From Croceibacterium_A sp035626815 (lineage in GTDB: Bacteria > Pseudomonadota > Alphaproteobacteria > Sphingomonadales > Sphingomonadaceae): 64,000 nucleotides of DNA. The notes beneath the pieces are model-generated. The model had not been told where the DNA came from, did no database searches, and saw only the letters and a program-made list of their open reading frames with translations. Position numbers and translations under genes: made by a program. Numbering within the stretch: position 1 is the stretch's first letter; the number at the start of each line of letters is the position of its first letter. Shown piece after piece: positions 32,214 to 40,684 of the stretch. The stretch is from assembly GCA_035626815.1 (NCBI GenBank), contig DASPMY010000023.1, forward strand, positions 1-64,000. Direction: 5' to 3'.

Positions 32214-33170
32214 TCAGCCGGTCCGGCCGATCCGCTCCTGCGCGCGGGTCAGCCGGCTCATCACCTTGAGGTCGCCCGGCGAAAGCTGGAGCGCCGCGTC
32301 GGCCCACAAGTCGACGATGCGCTTCAGCTCGCTGAGGCCGATCGGGTGGGTCAGCTTCATCGCCTTGCGCGCGTTGACCAGGCCGGGGTGACGGCGCTCG
32401 GCCTTGCGGATGAAGTCATGGCACGCCGCCAGGCCCTCGCCGTTCTCGGCCAGGTGGTGGACCAGCCCGAGCTCGTACATCTGCTCGGCGGTGTAGGTCT
32501 GGTTGGAGACGATCAGGCGGTCGGCCATCGCGCTGCCGAGCTTGCGCGACAGGAGCGCGTGCGCGCCCATGCCGGGGAACAGGCCGAACAGGATCTCGGG
32601 CAGGCCGAACGTCGCGTCACGCTCGGCGACGATATAGTCGAACGACAGCAGCGCCTCGAACCCGCCGCCGAGCGCCGCGCCCTGGACCAGGCCGACGGTG
32701 AGCATCGGCAGGTCAAGCGCGTGCATGTTGCGGTGGAGGATCTGGACGCAGCGATAGCCGTAGCGGGCGAGCCCGTCGCGGTCGCCGGCGCGGATCAGCC
32801 GCTCGAACAGCTCGAGGTCGCCGCCGAAGCAGAACACGCCGGGCGCGCGGCTGCCGAGCACGAGGTAGCGCAGCGGCACCTGGCCCGGCCCGAAGTTCTC
32901 GACGATCAGCCGCTGCCAGTCCTCGAAATCGCGCAGCATCGCGGGAGTGAAGCTCGGCCGTCCGCTCGGCCGCATGAAGGTCCACAGCGTCGCTTCGTCG
33001 GCCTGATAAAGAACATCGAGCTCGGCCAGATCGAATAGCTGACGATTGATCCGCGCATGGCGCCGGCTCTGTTCGACGAGGTGCGCATCGCCCTCGCCAA
33101 AGGCGATGATCGGCTCGTCCGAGCCGGCGTCTTCCTCCACTCGATCCAGGTGACCGGCAATGCGATCCAT
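32214..33170 (-). CDS. RpfF-like crotonase, candidate DSF-family (cis-2-unsaturated fatty acid) signal synthase
   Basis: A 318-residue crotonase-fold protein that resembles RpfF, which makes DSF-type diffusible signals from acyl-ACP by dehydration and thioester cleavage, more than ordinary enoyl-CoA hydratases. Resemblances: YLVLGSRAPGVFCFGGDLELF, LVQGAALGGGFEALLSF and FGLPEILFGLFPGMGA. The two glutamates matching RpfF Glu141 and Glu161 are at residues 172 and 192, with the same spacing of 20. It is slightly longer than RpfF (289). The ATG at 33170 is used because of a GGGGTGA ribosome site. It is a lone leftward gene next to the exosortase cluster. An atypical enoyl-CoA hydratase is the alternative. 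Confidence 0.75.
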   Translation of the reverse strand: MDRIAGHLDRVEEDAGSDEPIIAFGEGDAHLVEQSRRHARINRQLFDLAELDVLYQADEATLWTFMRPSGRPSFTPAMLRDFEDWQRLIVENFGPGQVPLRYLVLGSRAPGVFCFGGDLELFERLIRAGDRDGLARYGYRCVQILHRNMHALDLPMLTVGLVQGAALGGGFEALLSFDYIVAERDATFGLPEILFGLFPGMGAHALLSRKLGSAMADRLIVSNQTYTAEQMYELGLVHHLAENGEGLAACHDFIRKAERRHPGLVNARKAMKLTHPIGLSELKRIVDLWADAALQLSPGDLKVMSRLTRAQERIGRTG

Positions 33171-33182
33171 ATTCACCCCGTC

Positions 33183-33254
33183 GCAACCCGTTGGCGCTGT
33201 TAGTTTTTTGTCTTCGTAGCCACCGACGATGCTAACATGGCGCAACCGGTTGGC
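33183..33254. repeat. Duplicated 13-bp near-palindrome upstream of the RpfF-like gene
   Basis: GCAACCCGTTGGC (33183-33195) and GCAACCGGTTGGC (33242-33254) differ at one base and lie 59 bp apart; the second holds the perfect palindrome CAACCGGTTG. Both are in the 168-bp gap upstream of the RpfF-like gene, 13 and 72 bases from its ATG, suggesting a pair of operators for an unidentified regulator. The rest of the gap shows no gene. Confidence 0.5.
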
Positions 33255-33338
33255 AATGCGATATTTACCATGGCGATACTCTGGGACAGCCGTTGTTCCC
33301 AAAATGGCACAGCCGCTTTCGACCGATACCGGCGCGAT

Positions 33339-35237
33339 TCAGGCGATGGCGCCGAGCCGGACGAGAGCGCGGTCGAGCATCAGCAGCTGCCACAGCAGCC
33401 GCGAATTGTCGGCCCGACCGGCCAGATGGGCGTCGGCGGCGCGCGCCAGCCGGCGCGTATCAAACCACCCGGTCCGGGCCAGCGCCGCGCTGGCCGCGAT
33501 GGCCCGGGTTTCGCCCGCCAGCGGCCCCCTCAGCCACTGCGCGATCGGCGTCACGAAGCCTTGCTTCGGCCGGTACAGGATGTCGTCGGGCAGGTAGCGG
33601 CGCATGGCCCGCTTCATCAGCCATTTGCCGTGCCGCCCGCGCACCCGCATCAGCTCGGGCAGCGCGGCGGCGAACTCGATCAGCCGATGGTCGAGCAGCG
33701 GCTCGCGCGCCTCGAGGCTGACCGCCATGCTGGTGCGGTCGACCTTGGTCAGGATGTCGCCCGGCAGCCAGAACGTGAGGTCGGCATATTGCGCGCGGTC
33801 GAGCCCGGAGCGGGCCGGGGCGGCGTGCATCAGGTCGACCAGCGGCTGCTCCGCCCGGTAATCGCCGAGCAGCCGCGAGAACGCGGGGGAATAGAGCCCG
33901 GCGCGCACCTCCGGCGCGGCAACCGACAGCGAACGCGCATAGCCTTCGGCGCCGTCGCCGGCCAGCGCCAGCAACGTGGCTTGCGCGCGCAACGGCCGCG
34001 GCGCCCAGTCGGCCTTGGGATAGCGGCGCCCGAGCGGGCCGAGCACCGCGCGGCGAAAGCCCGCCGGCAGCAGCCCGCGCACCCGTTCCTCGTGCGCGTG
34101 GAACACCTGGCGGCGATACCCGGCGAACGCCTCGTCGGCCCCGTCGCCCGACAGCGCCACGGTCACGCTCTCGCGCGCCAGCTGGCACACGCGCCACGTC
34201 GGCAGCGCCGAAGCGTCGGCGAACGGCTCGTCGAACATCTCCACCAGCGTGCCGATGGCGTCGAACTGGTCGGCGCCGACCACGCGCGCCTGGTGATCGG
34301 TGCCGAACAGCGCGGCGACCCGGGCGGCGTGCGCGGTCTCGTCGAGCGCGGCGACGTCGAAGCCGATCGAGCAGGTGCGCACCGGCTCGCGGCTCGCCTC
34401 GGCCATCAGCGCGACGACGGTGGAGGAATCGACCCCGCCCGAGAGGAACGCGCCGAGCGGCACGTCGGCGACCATGCGGCTGGTCACCGCCTCGCGCAGA
34501 TGATGCAGCAGCTCGGCCTCGAGGTCGCGCGCGGAACCGCGCCGGCGCTCGGCGAACGAGACGTCCCACCAGCGCTGCGGGGCCGCGGGCGGCGTGTCGT
34601 GGCGTAGCAGCCGGTAATGGCCCGCGGGCAGCTTTTCGACCCCCTTGAGAATCGAACGGTGGTCGGGGACGTACCCCCACGCCAGGTAATCCTCGACGGC
34701 CAGCGGATCGACTTCGCGCCGCAGCAACGGGTGCGCCAGCAGGCCCTTCAGTTCCGAGGCGAACGCGAGGCTGCCGTCCGACAAGTGGGCCATGAACAGC
34801 GGCTTCACCCCCAACCGGTCGCGGGCGAGGAACAGCGTCCGCTCGGCGAGGTCGTAGATGGCGAAGGCGAACATGCCGTGCAGGCGCGGCAGGCAGTCCA
34901 CGCCCCAGCGCTGCCACGCAGCGAGGATCACCTCGCCGTCGCCGTCGGTGCGGAAGGTCGCGCCGAGTGCGGTCAGCTCGCGCCGCAGCTCACGGAAGTT
35001 GTAGATCTCGCCGTTGAACACGAGCATCGCGCGGCCGTCGGCGGACGGCATCGGCTGGGGCGAGCCGGCGAGGTCGATGATCGACAGGCGGCGGAACCCG
35101 AGCCCGACGCCGGGCGCGGTCCACACGCCGGAATCGTCGGGCCCGCGGTGAACCAGCGCGTCGCTCATCCGCTCGACCCGCGCGGGGTCGACCGGCTTGA
35201 TCGTGCCGCAATGGAAAATCCCCGCGATCCCGCACAT
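33339..35237 (-). CDS. Exosortase A system amidotransferase 1 (asparagine synthase-like)
   Basis: A 632-residue class II glutamine amidotransferase fused to an asparagine-synthetase-like ATP domain, matching the amidotransferase 1 family of exosortase A gene clusters. Cys2 is the nucleophile (MCGIAGIF), with NGEIYNF and a GDGE-type motif in the glutaminase part; the PP-loop SGGVDSSTV binds ATP near residue 265, followed by SGDGADEAFAGY. It probably amidates a sugar or precursor of the exopolysaccharide rather than aspartate; this is inferred from context. It is the last gene of the leftward XrtA run, 12 bases after xrtA. Confidence 0.93.
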   Translation of the reverse strand: MCGIAGIFHCGTIKPVDPARVERMSDALVHRGPDDSGVWTAPGVGLGFRRLSIIDLAGSPQPMPSADGRAMLVFNGEIYNFRELRRELTALGATFRTDGDGEVILAAWQRWGVDCLPRLHGMFAFAIYDLAERTLFLARDRLGVKPLFMAHLSDGSLAFASELKGLLAHPLLRREVDPLAVEDYLAWGYVPDHRSILKGVEKLPAGHYRLLRHDTPPAAPQRWWDVSFAERRRGSARDLEAELLHHLREAVTSRMVADVPLGAFLSGGVDSSTVVALMAEASREPVRTCSIGFDVAALDETAHAARVAALFGTDHQARVVGADQFDAIGTLVEMFDEPFADASALPTWRVCQLARESVTVALSGDGADEAFAGYRRQVFHAHEERVRGLLPAGFRRAVLGPLGRRYPKADWAPRPLRAQATLLALAGDGAEGYARSLSVAAPEVRAGLYSPAFSRLLGDYRAEQPLVDLMHAAPARSGLDRAQYADLTFWLPGDILTKVDRTSMAVSLEAREPLLDHRLIEFAAALPELMRVRGRHGKWLMKRAMRRYLPDDILYRPKQGFVTPIAQWLRGPLAGETRAIAASAALARTGWFDTRRLARAADAHLAGRADNSRLLWQLLMLDRALVRLGAIA

Positions 35238-35249
35238 CCGGCCTGTCCG

Positions 35250-36266
35250 TTACGGCAGCCGCGCGATCGGGTCCAGCCACGCTACGGCGCCAGCGAGCGC
35301 CAGGATGGTCGCGGTCGCGGTCCACCCGCCGATCCCGAACCGCGCCAGCCGCGCCAGCCGCGGCGACGCCGCGATCGCCGCAGCATCGATCGGCGGATCG
35401 TCGGGCGAGCGATCGAAGAAGCGCCAGGCAGCCCCCAGCACCGCGGTCATGACCAGGGCAAAGAAGATCCACCCGTAGACGATGTGATCGAAGCCGGCGG
35501 CAAACTCGATGCCCTGGCTCTGGGCAATGTAGATCGTCCCCCAGGCGCGCACGCCGTTGGCGAGCACCGGCACGATGACGGCGGCCGCCATGAACGCGGC
35601 GCGGCGCCGGGCGCTGGCAAAGCACGTGTGCGCCACCAGCGCGCCGAGCGCGACCATGGCGATGAGAAACTTCACCCCCGAGCAGGCTTCCGCCACCACG
35701 AACAGGCCGGCCGGGGTGTCGATGAACACGCCGTCGATCTGCGCCGGCACGCCGCTCGCGTGTGTCAGCGCGACCGCCAGCCTGGCGGTGATCGCCTGCA
35801 GCGCGGGGATCAGCTCGTCTCCGAACGGGACCATGAACGCCATGTAGCCCAGCGGGAACAGCAGCGCGCCGGCCACGCGGGGGCCGAGCAGGACGACGAC
35901 CGCCGCCTGCAGTACAACCATCGCGCCGAGCTGGCTGACGAGGTTTATCCCGGCGGCGGACCCGACGAGCCAGGCGATCAATCCGCCGGCCAGCAGCACG
36001 AGCCCCGGCCACCATGCCTGCGGCACGAGCCGGGCCAGCTCGGCGGCGCGCAACTTGACCAGCCAGGCGAGGATCGGCGGGATCAACAGGATGTGGTTGT
36101 AGGTCGAGATGTCCCACCACTGGTGCGCCATCGCCCGCCATTCGCCCCACAACAACGCGACGAGGCCGATCCAGGCCAGCGACAGCTGCACCAGCGGCAG
36201 GCGCCACGCGGCGGGCAGCCGCGCGCTCGCCGGCGCGCTCGCCGGAAGGATCGCCTCAAGCGGCAT
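35250..36266 (-). CDS. xrtA: Exosortase A (XrtA)
   Basis: A multi-pass inner-membrane cysteine transpeptidase-like enzyme of 338 residues that processes PEP-CTERM sorting signals. The catalytic triad of the family is visible: Cys195 in AEACSGVKF, Arg240 in LANGVRAWG and His261 in FDHIVYGW. About eight membrane segments are present. Many exosortase A proteins carry an additional C-terminal EpsI-like domain and run near 500 residues; here the protein ends after a short tail and no separate epsI follows. It overlaps the glycosyltransferase stop by 11 bases. No PEP-CTERM substrate gene is in this window. Confidence 0.92.
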   Translation of the reverse strand: MPLEAILPASAPASARLPAAWRLPLVQLSLAWIGLVALLWGEWRAMAHQWWDISTYNHILLIPPILAWLVKLRAAELARLVPQAWWPGLVLLAGGLIAWLVGSAAGINLVSQLGAMVVLQAAVVVLLGPRVAGALLFPLGYMAFMVPFGDELIPALQAITARLAVALTHASGVPAQIDGVFIDTPAGLFVVAEACSGVKFLIAMVALGALVAHTCFASARRRAAFMAAAVIVPVLANGVRAWGTIYIAQSQGIEFAAGFDHIVYGWIFFALVMTAVLGAAWRFFDRSPDDPPIDAAAIAASPRLARLARFGIGGWTATATILALAGAVAWLDPIARLP

Positions 36267-37488
36267 CGCGGCGAATCCCCGGTTCCGGAGCGCGGCCGAC
36301 GAAGGCCGCCAGCCGCGTCAGCATTGCCGGCCAGCTCATCGTCGCCACCACCAGCCGCCGGGCCGACTCGCCGATCCGCCGCGCGGTCGCGCGGTCGCCG
36401 AGCAGCGCCAGCGTGCGGCGGACGCATTCGTCGTCGCTGTCGGCGACGGCGAAATGGGTGCCGTCCTCGCCGCGGATTCCCGAGGCCGCCTCGGAAGTGA
36501 GCACCACGGCCCGCGCCATGGCCATCGCCTCGAGGACCTTGTTCTGCACGCCGCGCGCGATCGTCAGCGGCGCCAGCATCAGGTCGGCGGCGGCGAGGAA
36601 CGGCCGCACGTCGGGCACCTCGCCCCAGATGCGCGCGCCGTTGACGCCCTCGAGCGCCAGCAGCTCGGGGGCGGGCGCCCGGCCGACGACGTGGAAGCGC
36701 GCCGTCGGATGCCTGGCGAGCAGCCGCGGCATCAGGCGCTCGATCGCCCGCCGGGCGGCGGCGACGTTGGGCGGGTAGTCCATCTGCCCGGTGAACAGCA
36801 AATGCGGCCCGTCCGTCGCCAGCGCCGCATGCGGCGCCACGCGCACCGGATCGAACGCGTCGGCATCGATGCCGTTGCCGAGCCAGTGGACGCGGGCGCG
36901 GGTTTGCGGCGGCAGGCGCGAGCGGAACAGCGCGGCTTCCGCTTCGCTGACGAGCAGCGTGTGGTCGGCCCGACTGGCGAGCCTGGCTTCCTCGCGCCGC
37001 AACAGCCGGGCCTCGCGAGCGTTGACCCAGGCCATCGGCCCGCGCTGCTCGGCGGCATAGGCTTCGAACTTGGCGGAATCGACATCAACGATGTCGACGA
37101 CCAGGCGCCCCGCCCAGTCGGCCGGGACATATTGCCCCATTTGCCCGGAGAACACGTAGATCGTGTCGATCTCGCGCGCTTCGAGCGTCCGCGCGACCCA
37201 CGCGGCCAGCGCCGGATGGCGGAACGCCGCCAGGCTCACCGGCTCGCGGCGGGCCATGGCCTCGAGCCCGGCCAGCGCCAGCGGCCTGTTGCGCATCGGC
37301 ATGCAGCTCGTCGCCGCGACCTCGCGCAGCTCGGCCTCGCAGGCCTTGTCGGCGATCGTCTCGGCGAGGCAGGCGACGTGAACCGGGGCCAGCTCGGCCA
37401 GCGCCTTGAGCACGTGGTGCGAGCGGATCTTGTCGCCCCGGTCCGGCGGGAACGGCACGCGATGCGCGAGGAACAGGATGCCGCTCAT
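36256..37488 (-). CDS. Exosortase A-associated glycosyltransferase (PEP-CTERM stp1-type)
   Basis: A GT-B glycosyltransferase of 410 residues belonging to the sugar transferase family linked to exosortase A. The N-terminus SGILFLAHRVPFPPDRGDKIR is the family signature; the C-terminal nucleotide-sugar domain has LLFTGQMDYPPN, HVVGRAP, ARIWGEVPDVRPFLAAADLMLAPL and GVQNKVLEAMAMARAVV, typical of GT4-type enzymes. It adds an unspecified sugar during exopolysaccharide repeat assembly on the cytosolic membrane face. ATG at 37488 overlaps the FemAB-like stop (ATGA). Confidence 0.92.
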   Translation of the reverse strand: MSGILFLAHRVPFPPDRGDKIRSHHVLKALAELAPVHVACLAETIADKACEAELREVAATSCMPMRNRPLALAGLEAMARREPVSLAAFRHPALAAWVARTLEAREIDTIYVFSGQMGQYVPADWAGRLVVDIVDVDSAKFEAYAAEQRGPMAWVNAREARLLRREEARLASRADHTLLVSEAEAALFRSRLPPQTRARVHWLGNGIDADAFDPVRVAPHAALATDGPHLLFTGQMDYPPNVAAARRAIERLMPRLLARHPTARFHVVGRAPAPELLALEGVNGARIWGEVPDVRPFLAAADLMLAPLTIARGVQNKVLEAMAMARAVVLTSEAASGIRGEDGTHFAVADSDDECVRRTLALLGDRATARRIGESARRLVVATMSWPAMLTRLAAFVGRAPEPGIRRDAA

Positions 37489-38543
37489 CCCAGCCCCCCG
37501 GCGACCATCGGGCCGAGCCGGTTGGCGAGCGCCAGCGGCAGCTTCCGCCACAGCGCGATCCGCGCGGCGTGCCGCGCGCTGGTCGGGTCGGCGTCGCGCG
37601 GCGCGGCGCCGGGTGCCGTCCAGCTCGAATAGCGCAGATCTTCGGGCTCGAAGCCCCAGTTCTGCTTGAAGAAATACGCGCCGCTGCCGGTCTTGCTGCG
37701 GCCGAAGTCGAACCGCTTGCAGCCGCGCTCGCGGGCGTGGCGCATCAGCTCGAAGTACATCCGCTCGTTGGCCCGCAGCGCGCGCGCGATCCGCGTCCCG
37801 CCGCCCCAGTAGGGCAGCACCGCGCCGGCGTGGTAGAGCGACAGCACGCTCGCCAGCGGCGTGCCGCGATGGCGCACCGTGAGGATGTCCGCGTCGAGCT
37901 GGTCGAGCACGGCATCGAACAGCGAGCGGGGGAACACCGGCGTGCCGAGGTTGCGCACGCTTTCGGCGTAAACGGCGAAATGGTCCGCCCGGTCACGCTG
38001 GCGCGTGCCGACGGCGATCTCGAGCTCATGCGCCAGACCCTTGCGGACCTCCGCGCGCTGCTTGCGCGGAATGGCCAGCAGTTGCGCCGCGTCATCCGCC
38101 GCGAGCGGGGCGACGAAGCCGCAATGGCTGTCGCTCCGCACCCGCCAATCCTCCGGCGCCTTGCCGCCGCGCAGCTCGACCGCGGTACAGGCCAGGCGAT
38201 GAGCCAGCTCCTCGGCGGCGCGGCACAGCGCGAGCGCGGTGCCCTCCCGCGCAGCGAGGGGTCCGCCGGCGACCGCAAAGCCGCTCGAGGCGAGCATCCG
38301 ACCGAACACCGGCGAATGGACCTCGCTCAGCGGCAGCCAGCCGGTGATCGCCCCGCCCTTCTCCGCCAGCAGCCCGCGCGCGCGCTGGCCGGTGCCGCGC
38401 TCGATCGCGCGCAGCCAGGCCGGGCGGTGGAACACGCTTCCGCCCATCTCGGCGACGAACCCCTCGACCCGCGCCGCCTCGTCGGGCTGACGGACGTCGG
38501 CCGTGCGGATGCGCTCGGCAGCGAGTGCGAACGGCGCGTTCAT
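37485..38543 (-). CDS. FemAB-like XrtA/PEP-CTERM system-associated protein
   Basis: A 352-residue protein of the FemAB/GNAT superfamily found with exosortase A. The paired GNAT-type halves are seen in VFHRPAWLRAIERGTGQ and in GTPLASVLSLYHAGAVLPYWGGG; the C-terminal ELMRHARERGCKRFDFGRSKTGSGAYFFKQNWGF is strongly typical. FemAB proteins transfer amino acids from tRNA to peptidoglycan precursors; in this setting it may attach an amino acid or acyl group to the polymer. That activity is not proven for the family. Start ATG at 38543 overlaps the deacetylase stop (ATGA). Confidence 0.92.
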   Translation of the reverse strand: MNAPFALAAERIRTADVRQPDEAARVEGFVAEMGGSVFHRPAWLRAIERGTGQRARGLLAEKGGAITGWLPLSEVHSPVFGRMLASSGFAVAGGPLAAREGTALALCRAAEELAHRLACTAVELRGGKAPEDWRVRSDSHCGFVAPLAADDAAQLLAIPRKQRAEVRKGLAHELEIAVGTRQRDRADHFAVYAESVRNLGTPVFPRSLFDAVLDQLDADILTVRHRGTPLASVLSLYHAGAVLPYWGGGTRIARALRANERMYFELMRHARERGCKRFDFGRSKTGSGAYFFKQNWGFEPEDLRYSSWTAPGAAPRDADPTSARHAARIALWRKLPLALANRLGPMVAGGLG

Positions 38544-39469
38544 GGTGCCGACTGGCCGGCCGCCTCGACCTCCGCGCGCGCCGCCTCGCGATGCGCCAGC
38601 AGGTCCATCCGCCCCCAGGCGAACTCGCGCACCAGCTGGCGCAGCTTGGGCGCCATCTGCGCGAGGTTGGTGTAGTGCCGCAGCCGCGACTTGAGCGGCG
38701 CGCCGGCGACGCGCGGCTGGCCGGGGTCGATCTCCCACGGGTGGAAGTAGAACACCGCCGGGCGCTCGTCGCGGCGGTTGACCTGGCGGATCGCCCAGCG
38801 GCTGAAGGCATACGGCAGCACGCGGAAGAACCCGCCGCCGCCCGCCGCGAGCCGCTTGCCGGCGAACAGCGCGGTGGTCACCGGAATCTCGACCAGCGGC
38901 GACCACGGCAACGGCTTGAAGGCGAAGCGCGGCGCCTCGGGCCAGCCGTAGTGGTCGTGGCTGACCGGCGCGACGCTCGACGAATAGGCATAGCTCTGCT
39001 CGGCCAGCTCCATGAAGGCCCACGGCGTGCGCCGGTCGATCGAGAAGCTCGGCGCGCGGTAGCCGGTGACGGCGACGCCGGAGGCGTCCTCGATCGCCTT
39101 GCGGGCCCGGTCGAGGTCCGCCGCGAAGCTCGCCCGGCCGAGCTTGAACACCCGGCGGTGATCCCACCCATGGCTGGCGACCTCGTGCCCGCGCGCGGCG
39201 ATCTCGCGCAGCAGCGCACCGTGCCGCTGGGCGACCCAGCCGAGGGTGAAGAATGTCGCCTTCACCGCGGCCTCGTCGAACAAGTCGAGGATCTGGTTGA
39301 CGTTGCGGTCGACCCGGTCGGCGAGGCCGGCCCAGTCGTCGCGCTCGATCACGTCCTCGAACGCGCCGACCTGGAACCAGTCCTCGACGTCGACCGACAA
39401 GCCGTTGACGATCGGGGTTGCGGAAGCGTGGGGGCGGTCCGGCCGGTCGGCGAAGGTAACCGCATTCAT
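38540..39469 (-). CDS. XrtA system polysaccharide deacetylase
   Basis: A NodB-type carbohydrate esterase 4 domain of 309 residues. The metal and catalytic residues are visible: the Asp pair in SVDVEDWFQ, the HxxxH-type SHGWDHRRV, and YRAPSFSID. The C-terminal FYFHPWEIDPGQPRV is specific to the exosortase A subgroup. It should remove N-acetyl groups from amino sugars of the exopolysaccharide. No signal peptide is visible, so it may act on lipid-linked precursors inside the cell. The ATG at 39469 begins the conserved part; a longer frame upstream adds Arg/Gly-rich residues. Confidence 0.92.
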   Translation of the reverse strand: MNAVTFADRPDRPHASATPIVNGLSVDVEDWFQVGAFEDVIERDDWAGLADRVDRNVNQILDLFDEAAVKATFFTLGWVAQRHGALLREIAARGHEVASHGWDHRRVFKLGRASFAADLDRARKAIEDASGVAVTGYRAPSFSIDRRTPWAFMELAEQSYAYSSSVAPVSHDHYGWPEAPRFAFKPLPWSPLVEIPVTTALFAGKRLAAGGGGFFRVLPYAFSRWAIRQVNRRDERPAVFYFHPWEIDPGQPRVAGAPLKSRLRHYTNLAQMAPKLRQLVREFAWGRMDLLAHREAARAEVEAAGQSAP

Positions 39470-39506
39470 CGGATCGACGCCTCCTCGAGGACCGCCCAGG
39501 CGGCCC

Positions 39507-40661
39507 CTAGGCCGCCTTGGTCTGCTCCATCTCGCCTTCGATCCACTCAATCAGCATGGTTAGGGTCTGGCGAATGGTGCGCTCCTGCTCGAACACCTTG
39601 GCCTCGAGCCGGGCGAGCTGCTCCTGCAACGCGGCGATCTTGGGGCGGACCGCGGCGAGCGCGGCCCCGTCATGCTGGTTGGCGAGCTCGACGATCGCCT
39701 GCTGCAGCTCGGCGATCTGCACGTCGCGCTCGGCCAACAGGGTATCGACCATCTGCGCGTCGATGCGCGGCTCGTGCCTGAGCGGCGCAACCGGCTCGAA
39801 CCGCGGCTCGGCCTTGGGCAGCGGCCGCGGCGCCGCCGCGGGAAACGCCTTCTCCTCGATCATCTCGTCGAGCACCGAGCGGAGCATGGCCGAATCGACC
39901 CGGCTGCGCTGCTCGACCGCGCCGAGCAGCAGCAGGCGGTTGGCGATCTGGTTGACGCGCCGCGGAATGCCGCCGCTCGCTTCGTAAAGCTCCGTGAACA
40001 CGCGCTGGTCGAACTGCGGGTTGCCGGCCCAGCCGACCCGCTCGAGGCGGTGGACGATGTAGGGCTCGATCTCCCCGCGGTCCATCGGCTCGAGATGGTG
40101 CGCGGCGATCACCCGCTGGCGCAGCTGCTCGAGCGCGGCGTGGCCCTGGAGCGTGGCGCGGAACTCGGGCTGGCCGAGCAGCAGGGTCTGCAGCAGCGGA
40201 TGGCTGCCGAGCTGGAAGTTCGACAGCATGCGCAGCTCTTCGAGCGCCTCGACCGAGAGGTTCTGCGATTCGTCGACGATCAGCAGGCAGCGTCGCCCGG
40301 CGCGCGCCTCGTCGTGGAGGAAGCCCTCGATCGCGCCCAGCGCGCTGGCCTTGTCGTGGCCTTCGATGTCGAGCCCGAAGCTGCGCGCGACGACGTGGAC
40401 GATCTCCTCCTCGTCGAGCTTGCTGGTGACGATCTGCGCCACCGTCAGCTGCTGCGGGTCGATCGTGCCCATCATGTGCGCGACGAGCGTCGACTTGCCC
40501 GCCCCGACCTCGCCGGTGATGACGATGAAGCCCTCGCCCTGGGCCAGGCCGTAGCCGAGGTACGACAGCGCCTTGCGGTGCGTGACGCTGCGGAAATAGA
40601 ACGCCGGATCGGGCGTCAGCTGGAAGGGCTTCCCCGTCAGGCCGTAGAAATCGTCGAACAT
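39507..40661 (-). CDS. XrtA/PEP-CTERM system-associated ATPase (ExeA-like AAA)
   Basis: A 384-residue ATPase of the ExeA/GspA-like AAA class tied to exosortase A loci. Starts MFDDFYGLTGKPFQLTPDP; Walker A is GEVGAGKS (residues 50-57); Walker B is CLLIVDESQNLS, followed by LRMLSNFQ and GQPEFRATL. The C-terminal 100 residues are a Pro-rich linker and a coiled coil. Related proteins use energy to organise envelope assembly; here its partner may be the outer-membrane barrel encoded just upstream. No membrane segment is present. Confidence 0.92.
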   Translation of the reverse strand: MFDDFYGLTGKPFQLTPDPAFYFRSVTHRKALSYLGYGLAQGEGFIVITGEVGAGKSTLVAHMMGTIDPQQLTVAQIVTSKLDEEEIVHVVARSFGLDIEGHDKASALGAIEGFLHDEARAGRRCLLIVDESQNLSVEALEELRMLSNFQLGSHPLLQTLLLGQPEFRATLQGHAALEQLRQRVIAAHHLEPMDRGEIEPYIVHRLERVGWAGNPQFDQRVFTELYEASGGIPRRVNQIANRLLLLGAVEQRSRVDSAMLRSVLDEMIEEKAFPAAAPRPLPKAEPRFEPVAPLRHEPRIDAQMVDTLLAERDVQIAELQQAIVELANQHDGAALAAVRPKIAALQEQLARLEAKVFEQERTIRQTLTMLIEWIEGEMEQTKAA

Positions 40662-40684
40662 CGCAAAGGTCTCCGGTTGGCCGG

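Noticed and set aside
32214..33170. Ordinary enoyl-CoA hydratase of fatty-acid oxidation
   Set aside because: Possible but less likely: the sequence motifs and the 20-residue glutamate spacing fit RpfF better, and no beta-oxidation genes adjoin it.
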